Part shown: one piece after another, positions 1 through 5,870 of the stretch | Position numbering within the stretch: position 1 is the stretch's first letter | How the letters are laid out: every line of letters starts with the position of its first letter | Origin: Spirochaetales bacterium | GTDB lineage: Bacteria > Spirochaetota > Spirochaetia > DSM-16054 > Sediminispirochaetaceae | Assembly (NCBI GenBank): GCA_021767325.1 | Contig: JAASTM010000016.1 | Location: 1 to 13,258 of the forward strand | Direction of reading: 5' to 3' | Length of the DNA stretch: 13,258 nucleotides | Translations under genes and position numbers: made by a program | Notes under the pieces: model-generated | Told to the model about the DNA's origin: nothing | Database searches by the model: none | The model's input: the letters and a program-made list of their open reading frames with translations, nothing else

Positions 1-260
1 AATTCTTTATTGTGAATGTGCATGTATGTAATTCCCCTGTAACGCATAGATATGCGCATAGTCGCTGAGTTCTATCACAGGGGAGCAGGAAGACTTTAAT
101 TCAATCTAAAACGAAGAAGCTGCTTCCGTTAACCCTGTGACCCTACTACCTTGGGACTCATCTGGGCTACCGACATCAAACTACCTCTCTTTCTATTAAG
201 CTGAATCAGATAATAGCACGGGATATGAGCACAAGTAAAGTAGCTAATTATGCTATTCGC
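1..260. other. Non-coding left-edge region
   Basis: I see no convincing gene here in any frame. The stretch holds the inverted repeats listed separately and a tiny 15-codon minus-strand reading frame (176 to 129, MSVAQMSPKVVGSQG). That frame is preceded by AGAGAGG seven bases before its ATG, but it is too short to call a gene. The region borders a decayed dehydrogenase fragment, so it may be the scar of a past insertion or deletion. No transposase, integrase or terminal inverted repeat pair could be identified. Confidence 0.5.
34..140. repeat. Mutually exclusive inverted repeats
   Basis: CCCCTGT (34-40) is complementary to ACAGGGG (77-83). Between these arms lies CGCAT-AGAT-ATGCG, which makes a 5-bp inner hairpin, and a weaker ATAG/CTAT pair, so the whole could fold as a three-way junction. 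The same downstream arm, TCACAGGG (75-82), is also complementary to CCCTGTGA (133-140), so two foldings compete for one segment. The pairings are seen directly in the sequence; a role as structured RNA or as a recombination site is only a guess. The nearest downstream plus-strand gene starts about 450 bases later. Confidence 0.4.
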
Positions 261-413
261 TTATTCGGATTGCAACGCCACCGGGCTAGCCGCAGAGGCT
301 TTCACAGCTATCCGGAGTTCATTCTCTTTGTGATCGGGAACCTCTGTTTCGACCATCTCGAGCACTTCGGGCGGCCCATAGTCTGTGCATTGAATGGCGC
401 GAACAGTTTTAAT
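261..413 (-). pseudogene. Zinc-type alcohol dehydrogenase / quinone oxidoreductase 5' fragment
   Basis: Read on the minus strand, this stretch encodes KTVRAIQCTDYGPPEVLEM and continues with ETEVP, ENELRIAVKAS and ends SPVALQSE before TAA. It closely matches the conserved N-terminus of the medium-chain dehydrogenase/reductase superfamily (family pattern: MKAI-C--YGPPEVL--, then -P-P--NEVLIK). Only about 50 residues remain where the family normally has about 320-340. No ATG precedes the conserved part: the matching position is ATT, with no ribosome site. Past the TAA, the DNA shows no further homology that I can see. It is best read as a decayed gene remnant, truncated at its 3' side, near the presumed junction with the repeat-rich DNA at 1-260. 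Confidence 0.65.
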
Positions 414-590
414 GAATTTTCTGCTTTGTGGATAAATTGAGTGCTACCTGTTGACCTAAACATTACCAAATTACTAAACTTAAAGTAATAGGGCCCAAGA
501 AAAGGGCCAACAAAAGTGTAACCCGATGGGTTAATTAATTCTGCAAGGTCCTCAGGGCTCTATCAATTATATAGCATGAAGGAGGACACT
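414..590. other. Upstream region of the lipoprotein gene
   Basis: This short non-coding stretch holds two small hairpins, GGCCC/GGGCC (492-496 with 504-508) and TAACCC-GAT-GGGTTA (519-533). It also has a weak promoter candidate, TTGACC at 451-456 with TACTAA at 472-477, whose 15-base spacing is short. Neither hairpin is followed by a T-run. The strong ribosome site GGAGG at 581-585 belongs to the lipoprotein gene that starts at 591. Confidence 0.35.
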
Positions 591-1895
591 ATGCGACTCT
601 CATTGTACATATTATTGAGTTTGACAGTTGTGTTAAGCACCGTATTTGCAGGGTGTGAAATGTTCGGAGCCGGAGGTGAAACAGGCAGTGGGACTGAAGA
701 AACCACTTTATCGATGGTAGCGGATATAAACCGCGGGTCTGCCAGTTCTGAGCCTGAATGGTTCCAGAGCTTAGACGGAACGCTCTACTTTGCCGCTTCA
801 AGCAGTACTTCGGAGAGAAATCTCTGGCAAACTGACGGAACGAATGATGGCACTGTAAGGGCATCTGAACTTACAGGCCATGCTGTATATGGGGCACGCC
901 CTGAATACATAGAGAAATATAATGATAAACTCTACATGGAGGCTAATGCCGGAAGCGAAGGGCGAGAGCTCATGAGCTATTCTGAGCAAGAAGGCGGAAA
1001 ACTGGTAGAAGACATCAATTCGAATACAGTATCTGGCGGTGGTGGGACAGAAGATAGTTATCCGAGTTCGCTCACTACCCAGTCATTTCTTCTCGGACCA
1101 AAGCTGCTATTCTTCACAGCTCAGGATAGCGCTGATAATATAGAACTTTGGGCGTATGATGGGAACAGTCCTTACCAGGTCAAAGAGATCAACAGTAATG
1201 GGAGCTCGAGTCCATACTTCATTGTTTCGGGCAATTATCAGATTTTTTTCAGCGCAGAGGAAAGTAATTACGGAGAAGAGTTATATACTGCCTACTATTC
1301 CACTGATTATCAAGGTAATAACTATGTAAAGGTTGAACGCTTATCGGATATTGCATCAGGCAGTGCGAGTTCTGATCCAGAATGGCTGATGATGCACAAC
1401 AATACTCTTTATTTTGCTGCTTCGGATGATTCCTCCGATCAAGAGCTCTATTACTATGAAACCAGTGCCGATACGTTTTACAAAGTTGATGTAAACACGA
1501 ACGGAAGTTCCTCACCTAAAGGTTTTACTGAATATAAAGGCAAGCTTTTATTTCAGGCAAAAGGCGGCAATGGAAAGGGAACAGAACTATGGAGCTTTAG
1601 CCTCTCTACGGGTAATGTCTCACTGGTCAAAGATATCAACAATGGTGCAGGCGATAGTAATCCAGCTGATTTAGTCGAGTATAACGATAAAGTTTATTTT
1701 TCAGCCAACGGAGGAAATAAAGGCACCGAACTATGGGTAACTGATGGCACAACTGAAGGAACAGAACTGTTTAGAGATTTGAATGAAAACGGCAGCTCAA
1801 ACCCGTCTGATTTCTACGTCTTTGAAGATCAGCTCTATTTCTCTGCCTCAAATGGAACTGACGGTGCCGAGCTTTGGACTCTCAATGCAAATTGA
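591..1895 (+). CDS. ELWxxDGT-repeat beta-propeller lipoprotein
   Basis: Predicted surface or periplasmic lipoprotein of 434 residues. ATG 591 is chosen over the in-frame ATG at 576 because GGAGG (581-585) lies five bases ahead of it, and the 576 start would overlap that site. Residues 1-21 form a signal peptide ending VFAGC, so Cys22 is the likely lipidation site; Phe at -3 fits the relaxed spirochaetal lipobox. A Gly/Glu/Thr-rich linker (23-40) leads into eight repeats of about 44-59 residues. Each has a LYF-type strand (near 65, 115, 172, 218, 273, 319, 368, 415) and an ELW-type strand (near 77, 126, 185, 229, 285, 331, 380, 427). ELWVTDGTTEGT (380-391) and NLWQTDGTNDGT (77-88) match the ELWxxDGT repeat family closely. 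No catalytic motif is visible; a binding or cell-surface role is inferred. The 3' end overlaps the convergent DUF429 reading frame by 48 bases. Confidence 0.85.
   Translation: MRLSLYILLSLTVVLSTVFAGCEMFGAGGETGSGTEETTLSMVADINRGSASSEPEWFQSLDGTLYFAASSSTSERNLWQTDGTNDGTVRASELTGHAVYGARPEYIEKYNDKLYMEANAGSEGRELMSYSEQEGGKLVEDINSNTVSGGGGTEDSYPSSLTTQSFLLGPKLLFFTAQDSADNIELWAYDGNSPYQVKEINSNGSSSPYFIVSGNYQIFFSAEESNYGEELYTAYYSTDYQGNNYVKVERLSDIASGSASSDPEWLMMHNNTLYFAASDDSSDQELYYYETSADTFYKVDVNTNGSSSPKGFTEYKGKLLFQAKGGNGKGTELWSFSLSTGNVSLVKDINNGAGDSNPADLVEYNDKVYFSANGGNKGTELWVTDGTTEGTELFRDLNENGSSNPSDFYVFEDQLYFSASNGTDGAELWTLNAN
723..1880 (+). repeat. Eight coding repeats (propeller blades) with internal half duplication
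   Basis: The lipoprotein is built of eight related units, each running from a D-I/L-N-x-G-S-S-S-x-P-like turn through a LYFxAS strand to ELW. Blade 1 (DINRGSASSEPEW, residue 45) and blade 5 (DIASGSASSDPEW, residue 253) are unusually alike, with a period of 208 residues. This suggests that a four-blade half was duplicated. The similarity also shows at the DNA level around 723-761 and 1347-1385. Confidence 0.7.
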
Positions 1896-2633
1896 TCTCC
1901 ATGAGCACAAGCGGGGTGGGCTTAGCCCCTCCCCGGTCATGGTTTTTTCGGGATACACAATTTCCATCGGAATTCCAGCCCCATCCTTTTCCCCGTGTCC
2001 CAGGGCCAGCAGACTATCAGGCCGGGCAGCCGTGAGGGCCAATACGGCTGCATCGATAATGTCATCCAGGAACACATGCTTTTTGAGATTCGAGTCGCCG
2101 AAGGCCGTGATCTTTTGGCTGATACCGGGAAGCGTACGTTCGAGAATGCTCAGCCTCTCGCTGATTCCCGCGGACGTTTTCTTGTTTTGGCTGCAAGCCG
2201 TCTTGCCGTTCAGGGCCCAGAAGCAGACTTCCGGGTGCGCCTCCCGCAGGGCTACCCCCGGAAACTCCCTCTTAAATGCATCGATCTCCCGCACTTTCGG
2301 CAAAATATTCCAGGCCTGTTTTGATATCTTTTTTCCGGTGGCGGCAAAGTTAATCTGGCAGGCCTCCTCGTAGGATTCTGCATAGGCTGCCGCCCGAACC
2401 GGCGTAAGGAAGACAGAGCTGTGCCGTTTGGGTTTCAAGATCTTTCGGGCTTCAATATCACAGGCTCTTTCAGAGTGATCGGAGAGGCCGATGGGCATAT
2501 CGATAAGCATCATGTCGTTTTCGAAGATAAAGGGGATGTCGCGAATACTCCGGGCGAGCTCGAAGCTTACTTTATTTTGTTCGATCCGGACAGCGATCCA
2601 CCCGAACCTGCAGCCGTCGATGCCTGCAGCCAT
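1848..2633 (-). CDS. DUF429 family protein (predicted RNase H-fold nuclease)
   Basis: A 261-residue protein recognised as DUF429 by several motifs: GIDGCRFGW (4-12), LIDMPIG (43-49), SVFLTPVRAA (73-82), REAHPEVCFWAL (130-141) and DDIIDAAVLALTA (190-202). The family is predicted to have an RNase H-like fold. Asp6, Asp45, Glu131 and the acidic DDxxD group could supply metal ligands, although no substrate is established. The start is four bases after the stop of the YdeI-like gene, so the two are probably translationally coupled. Family members usually end close to the IPMEIVYP stretch (about residue 228). Here a 33-residue tail continues through the GC-rich hairpin and into the 3' end of the lipoprotein gene, which looks like read-through into neighbouring DNA after loss of the native stop. 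Confidence 0.85.
   Translation of the reverse strand: MAAGIDGCRFGWIAVRIEQNKVSFELARSIRDIPFIFENDMMLIDMPIGLSDHSERACDIEARKILKPKRHSSVFLTPVRAAAYAESYEEACQINFAATGKKISKQAWNILPKVREIDAFKREFPGVALREAHPEVCFWALNGKTACSQNKKTSAGISERLSILERTLPGISQKITAFGDSNLKKHVFLDDIIDAAVLALTAARPDSLLALGHGEKDGAGIPMEIVYPEKTMTGEGLSPPRLCSWRSICIESPKLGTVSSI
1912..1948 (+). terminator. Probable terminator of the lipoprotein gene
   Basis: A GC-rich stem begins 17 bases after the lipoprotein stop: CGGGG-T-GGGC, loop TTA, GCCC-CT-CCCCG (1912-1935). Six T residues follow at 1943-1948. The eight-base gap between stem and T-run is longer than ideal. The element lies inside the predicted C-terminal extension of the convergent DUF429 frame; on the minus strand the hairpin is not followed by a T-run. 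Confidence 0.5.
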
Positions 2634-2637
2634 CTGC

Positions 2638-3168
2638 TTACTGCGGCTCCATCAGAACACCATTTTTCGACACAGTAGGATCTGTGCAGAGAGTGCGGTT
2701 AAAGCAGCAGGGTCGACGCTCACCCTTTTTTAGTTTGTCGCAGGCTGCTTCTATTCGGCGCTGGCGTGTCTCGGGGCGGGAGGTTGCACTTATCCAGCGA
2801 ATCCAATCCCAGCGGGCCATCGGGGTGATGTCATTCCATTGGATATGGGCTTCAGGGGCAGTTTCAAGCGCGGTCTTCAGATCTTCAGGTAGTACGGGCT
2901 CCGGCCAGTTGTTGGAAGATTCAAGCTCGAGCGCCACAGTGTCACCGGCTGTGACCTTTGCCTTCTCACCTAATGTCTTGGTCAGGCTGAACCAATGACT
3001 ACCTGCACCATCGGGCTCGAGCACGGCCGTAAAGGGAACTTCATTGAGGCTGCCTTCAACTAAGACAATTCCCCGTGACGGCAGTTTGGCGCTGGCACTC
3101 TTTGGCAGCCTGAGAATGGTCCGTGTGCCGATTTTTGACAGTACCGTTTGAAAATGAATTATTCCCAC
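2638..3168 (-). CDS. DUF1905 / OmdA domain protein (YdeI-like)
   Basis: A 176-residue cytoplasmic protein with two recognisable parts. An N-terminal DUF1905 beta-barrel-like domain (about 5-84) contains GTRTILRLPKSASAKLPSRG (14-33). A C-terminal OmdA/YdeI domain (about 100-157) contains ITPMARWDWIRWISAT (114-129), ETRQRR (133-138) and RRPCCFN (151-157). The family is named after 'bacteriocin-protection, YdeI or OmpD-associated' proteins, but its biochemical role is not settled. Translation appears to begin at GTG 3168, which overlaps the stop of the VOC gene by 10 bases. No strong ribosome site precedes it, so expression probably depends on coupling. The last 19 residues, after CCFN, look like a variable tail. 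Confidence 0.85.
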   Translation of the reverse strand: MGIIHFQTVLSKIGTRTILRLPKSASAKLPSRGIVLVEGSLNEVPFTAVLEPDGAGSHWFSLTKTLGEKAKVTAGDTVALELESSNNWPEPVLPEDLKTALETAPEAHIQWNDITPMARWDWIRWISATSRPETRQRRIEAACDKLKKGERRPCCFNRTLCTDPTVSKNGVLMEPQ

Positions 3169-3620
3169 TTCTGTATCTCGATAATATTTCCTTCGGGATC
3201 TTTGGCATACACCACACTTATTTTACCGACTCCGGCGATCCCGGTATCTATCAGCTCTCCGACCGTCGAACCGCCGTGTTCGAGCAGAAGCTGCAGCTTC
3301 TCTTCGACATTCTCCACTGCGAAAGCGATATGGCCGAAGCCCTCCAAATTTATATCTTTGTGCATGTTTGTTATGTTATGGTCGTACTGAAAAATTTCGA
3401 GGGTGGGTCCGACGGAACCTCCTCCGGCATCACTTCCGGGGAGTATCAGGTGAATCCCTTGGATGTGTGCATCCTGCAGATCCGTCAGCTTATCCAGCCA
3501 CTCTCCGGACAGATTCCTCTCCGGTGGTTTGGGGCGGCAGTCAAAGACCTTGATGTAGAAATCGGCAAGCTTTCTCCAATCCCTACTGACGAGGTTTACA
3601 TGTGAGAATTTGGTTTTCAT
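3159..3620 (-). CDS. VOC superfamily (glyoxalase/bleomycin-resistance/dioxygenase fold) protein
   Basis: A 153-residue protein with two beta-alpha-beta-beta-beta modules of the vicinal-oxygen-chelate fold. Module one runs from FSHVNLV (5-11) to TLEIFQY (73-79); module two from GFGHIAFAV (94-102) to NIIEIQKWE (145-153). His7, Glu75, His97 and Glu148 fall at the four expected metal-ligand positions, so a divalent metal site is plausible. The fold covers glyoxalases, ring-cleavage dioxygenases and fosfomycin or bleomycin resistance proteins, and the sequence does not tell which chemistry applies. It is the first gene of the minus-strand trio. AAGG stands very close to the ATG, so the ribosome site is poorly spaced. 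Confidence 0.85.
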   Translation of the reverse strand: MKTKFSHVNLVSRDWRKLADFYIKVFDCRPKPPERNLSGEWLDKLTDLQDAHIQGIHLILPGSDAGGGSVGPTLEIFQYDHNITNMHKDINLEGFGHIAFAVENVEEKLQLLLEHGGSTVGELIDTGIAGVGKISVVYAKDPEGNIIEIQKWE

Positions 3621-3649
3621 ACCTTAAATATAACATATTATTCGCCGGG

Positions 3650-3675
3650 AACTGAGGGGTAGTTTCTAACCCCGG
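3650..3675 (-). terminator. Weak hairpin at the 3' end of the membrane-protein gene
   Basis: On the minus strand, GGGG-T-TAG, loop AAA, CTACCCC forms a 7-bp stem with one bulged base (3656-3673), and the stop codon TAG lies inside it. No T-run follows, so it is at best a weak or Rho-assisted terminator between the membrane protein and the VOC gene. Confidence 0.3.
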
Positions 3676-4211
3676 CTCTTTGTCAGCGCTTTAACAGGGA
3701 GTAGTACCGCCAATAGCACAGTGAGCCCGAAAAACAGATAGATAGAGTGCATCTTCAGAAATGTGAAGATACCGGCCACCTGCCCCAGAACGGCAATCCG
3801 GGCCGGATACAAAAAGATAGATACATCGATTGAGATGTTCTCGAGCAGGTCCATTAACGCAGAAAAGAGCGGCAGGAGCGCCAGCAGGGCGAGCCCTCTA
3901 TTGGTACTAAGCTTGTGGAGCAGCATATACATAATGAGCACAAACAGCGGGTAGAACTGGGTAATAAAAAGGTAGTCGATGAGATGCAGGCGCAAGTACG
4001 CTGCTCGGCCCTCGTCTCCTTGGATTTCAATGCTCTGGTAAAAAGTCTCGGCAGTGTAGAAAGTCATTGCATCAAGAGAGGCCTCTGGATTTACGTTTAA
4101 GCGGCCGAAGCACATGGTGACGAGGCAGCTGGCTAAAAGCGCGGTGGTGAGGCACAAGATCAGCACCAGCTTCCAGTGTGCGATTTTGTGAAGTTGTTGT
4201 AATAAATTCAT
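3666..4211 (-). CDS. Small integral membrane protein, four predicted helices
   Basis: I do not recognise a family. From ATG 4211 the protein has 181 residues. Four hydrophobic segments are visible: one near the N-terminus (KLVLILCLTTALLASCLVTM), one containing LFITQFYPLFVLIMYML, one containing GLALLALLPLFSALMDLLE, and a last one containing IYLFFGLTVLLAVLLPV. A roughly 45-residue polar loop lies between the first two helices. A TTG start at 4244 would add 11 polar residues (VTTKNYSENC); ATG 4211, with GGAA eight bases upstream, is preferred, but this is uncertain. It is transcribed divergently from the sugar operon, about 290 bases from the binding-protein start, and nothing shows that it is part of that system. 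Confidence 0.65.
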   Translation of the reverse strand: MNLLQQLHKIAHWKLVLILCLTTALLASCLVTMCFGRLNVNPEASLDAMTFYTAETFYQSIEIQGDEGRAAYLRLHLIDYLFITQFYPLFVLIMYMLLHKLSTNRGLALLALLPLFSALMDLLENISIDVSIFLYPARIAVLGQVAGIFTFLKMHSIYLFFGLTVLLAVLLPVKALTKSRG

Positions 4212-4427
4212 ACAGTTTTCCGAATAGTTTTTTGTAGTTACCAATTAAGATACAGCCCGTTCAGAATAAGTGCATAGCCGGGGCTGGTCAAGCGCTATCT
4301 ATTTCACTGCGAAAATATTCATTCTCCTGGTAGCCAGCCGGCTGAGTTCCAGCCTGTGAGGTGTAAACTCGCTTGGTCGCGGAGCTATAGTCCAGGAATG
4401 TTTATGGGTATTTCTGAATCTTTTTAG

Positions 4428-4455
4428 TTGACACCCTGCAAAACTGGGCTATAAT
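4428..4455 (+). promoter_or_regulatory. Sigma-70-type promoter of the sugar operon
   Basis: A perfect -35 box TTGACA (4428-4433) is followed after 16 bases by a perfect -10 box TATAAT (4450-4455). Transcription would be expected to begin near 4461-4463, inside the palindrome that follows. The -10 box is itself the left tip of that palindrome, so a repressor bound there would directly block RNA polymerase. No other promoter of this quality stands ahead of the six operon genes. Confidence 0.85.
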
Positions 4456-4485
4456 ATGAACGTTACCGGTAACGTTCATATTATA
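4450..4485. promoter_or_regulatory. 36-bp perfect palindrome: LacI-family operator
   Basis: The 18 bases at 4450-4467 are the exact reverse complement of 4468-4485. The core AACGTTACC|GGTAACGTT has the central CpG step that LacI/GalR-family repressors open with their hinge-helix leucine. It covers the -10 box and the predicted start site of the operon promoter. Most of the left arm would lie upstream of the transcript start, which argues for a DNA operator and not an RNA hairpin. The natural ligand is the LacI-type protein encoded at the end of the same operon. Palindromy beyond the usual 14-20 bp may reflect a composite of operator and symmetric AT-rich flanks. Confidence 0.85.
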
Positions 4486-4503
4486 AGGAAATTGGAGGAT
4501 TGT

Positions 4504-5805
4504 ATGAAAAAGGTATGCTTTTTAATGATGGTGCTTCTGATCTGCACTTCGTTTGTCTTTGCGAACGGTTCGCAGGAAAAAGAGGCTGATCAAAGCATCA
4601 CGTTCTGGACTTTCGGCACCGAATCGCCTGAGTTGAAAGCGGTGATGGAAGAGTTGAAAACGGGCTTCAAGGAGCAGACGGGAATAGATGTTGAATGGAA
4701 GATGATCGGGTGGGGCGACTATCACCAGTCGAACCTACTGGTTCTCTCTTCGAACGAAGGTCCGGATGTTACGCAGATAGGTACAACCACCGTAGCCCAG
4801 CAAACTCTCGCCGGCGCTTTCGCAAATCTGGATTCGCTGTTTGCTGAGCTCGGCGGTTCGGATGTCTTTTTTAAGCCCATGCTGGCAACCACCTCACCTC
4901 AGTCGATGGAAGGGAGTTACGCGATACCATGGTTTGCCGATCCACGCGGGATGATCTATAGAAAGGACGTACTCGACTCTCTAGGTAAGGATGCTCCCAA
5001 GACTTGGGCAGAATTAGTTGAGGTTTCAGAAGCCATCCAGGATGCCGGAATAATGGAATATCCGGTTGGTATTCCGGGTTCTGCAATGGCGCATGATCTG
5101 TATCAGACTATCGATCAGGCCGGAGGTTCGATCGCAACCTTCAATGGCGACAAGACAGTCAGTAAAATTGACTCAGAAAAGAGTGTAAACGGAATATCGT
5201 GGCTCATGGATTTGGTCACTACATACAAAGTAGCCTCGCCGGCAACGGCAGAATATGATAAGGCAACTCTGCGGGCTAAATTCGCTAATGGCGAGATCGC
5301 TTTTTATTACGATTCTCCGCAGGCATTCACCTATCTCTCTGAGAATGCGCCCGCTCTGGTGGAAAACGGACTCGACAAAGTGTCGGTTGCACCGGCACCG
5401 GCAGGACCGACCGGAAACGCCTCTGTCTTCTGTGGTGGTTCCCATCTGGCCATATACAAGTTTACGAAAAATCGTGAGAACGCGGAAAAATGGATCAAGT
5501 ATCTGCTTGAGCCGGAAAATGTTGCCCGTTGGAGTAAAGCGTACGGTAATGTTCCGGCACTGCTGGCGGCTTCGGATCTCGAAGGGTTCGACAAGGAGCC
5601 TTGGAGTAGTTTCATTTCAATCGCAGAGAACCACGGTCATCATCCCGAAAGCGGCCCCGGCGGTACGCTGGCGAAAGTAGAAAAAATTCTTTCGAATAAA
5701 GTACTGGGCGCGTATTTGCAGGGGAACTACTCTGCAGATCTTATCGATGCGGCCATCGCCGAAGGGAAGCTTGTTCATCAGCGTATGATCGATCAATTCG
5801 AATAA
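4504..5805 (+). CDS. ABC transporter periplasmic sugar-binding protein (family 1)
   Basis: The secreted solute receptor of a carbohydrate-uptake ABC transporter, 433 residues. ATG 4504 is chosen because GGAGG (4494-4498) sits five bases upstream; an in-frame ATG at 4456 lies inside the operator and cannot be the start. Residues 1-20 form a signal peptide cut after VFA, leaving NGSQEK, a mature start often seen in spirochaete binding proteins. There is no lipobox cysteine. The body follows the SBP_bac_1 pattern: ITFWTFGTE (32-40), then WGDYHQSNLL, SNEGPDV and, past the middle, a glycine-rich FCGGSHLAIY segment and an AEKWIKYLLEPENVARW-type helix. Family 1 receptors bind oligosaccharides, and some (UgpB) bind glycerophosphodiesters, so the exact ligand cannot be read from the sequence. 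It is the first gene of the operon. Confidence 0.9.
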   Translation: MKKVCFLMMVLLICTSFVFANGSQEKEADQSITFWTFGTESPELKAVMEELKTGFKEQTGIDVEWKMIGWGDYHQSNLLVLSSNEGPDVTQIGTTTVAQQTLAGAFANLDSLFAELGGSDVFFKPMLATTSPQSMEGSYAIPWFADPRGMIYRKDVLDSLGKDAPKTWAELVEVSEAIQDAGIMEYPVGIPGSAMAHDLYQTIDQAGGSIATFNGDKTVSKIDSEKSVNGISWLMDLVTTYKVASPATAEYDKATLRAKFANGEIAFYYDSPQAFTYLSENAPALVENGLDKVSVAPAPAGPTGNASVFCGGSHLAIYKFTKNRENAEKWIKYLLEPENVARWSKAYGNVPALLAASDLEGFDKEPWSSFISIAENHGHHPESGPGGTLAKVEKILSNKVLGAYLQGNYSADLIDAAIAEGKLVHQRMIDQFE

Positions 5806-5818
5806 GATGCCAAGATAT

Positions 5819-5851
5819 AGGCAGTGGTATAGAGGCGCTATACCACTGCTT
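5819..5851 (+). terminator. Strong intercistronic hairpin after the binding-protein gene
   Basis: GCAGTGGTATAG (5821-5832) and CTATACCACTGC (5838-5849) form a perfect 12-bp stem around the loop AGGCG. One G-U and one A-U pair extend it to 5819-5851. It starts 13 bases after the binding-protein stop and ends 19 bases before the first permease. No T-run follows (CCAATTAAG), so full termination is unlikely. A structure in this place typically stabilises the upstream message or partly ends transcription, giving more receptor than permease; here that is inferred. Confidence 0.7.
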
Positions 5852-5870
5852 CCAATTAAGAGAACATTAT

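Noticed and set aside
129..176. 15-codon minus-strand frame MSVAQMSPKVVGSQG with AGAGAGG ahead
   Set aside because: The ribosome site and ATG are well placed, but the frame is too short, has no known homologue and sits in decayed DNA. It is kept only as an oddity.
225..440. 71-residue plus-strand open frame
   Set aside because: It lies antisense to the dehydrogenase remnant, whose minus-strand frame has clear family similarity. The plus-strand protein has no recognisable motif or ribosome site.
1..590. Integron attC site or insertion-sequence end
   Set aside because: Searching by eye for paired RYYYAAC/GTTRRRY boxes, terminal inverted repeats or target duplications gave no consistent pair.
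1783..2678. Several plus-strand open frames of 85-196 residues
   Set aside because: They are antisense to the DUF429 gene, whose conserved motifs are plain. The plus-strand translations show no family features.
4456..4503. Upstream ATG extending the binding protein by 16 residues
   Set aside because: This ATG lies inside the operator and upstream of the predicted transcript start. GGAGG at 4494-4498 and the signal peptide place the start at 4504.
4480..4507. Minus-strand promoter from the symmetric TATAAT
   Set aside because: The palindrome gives a -10 box on the minus strand, but the position 16 bases upstream reads TCATAC, not a -35 box, so divergent initiation is unlikely.
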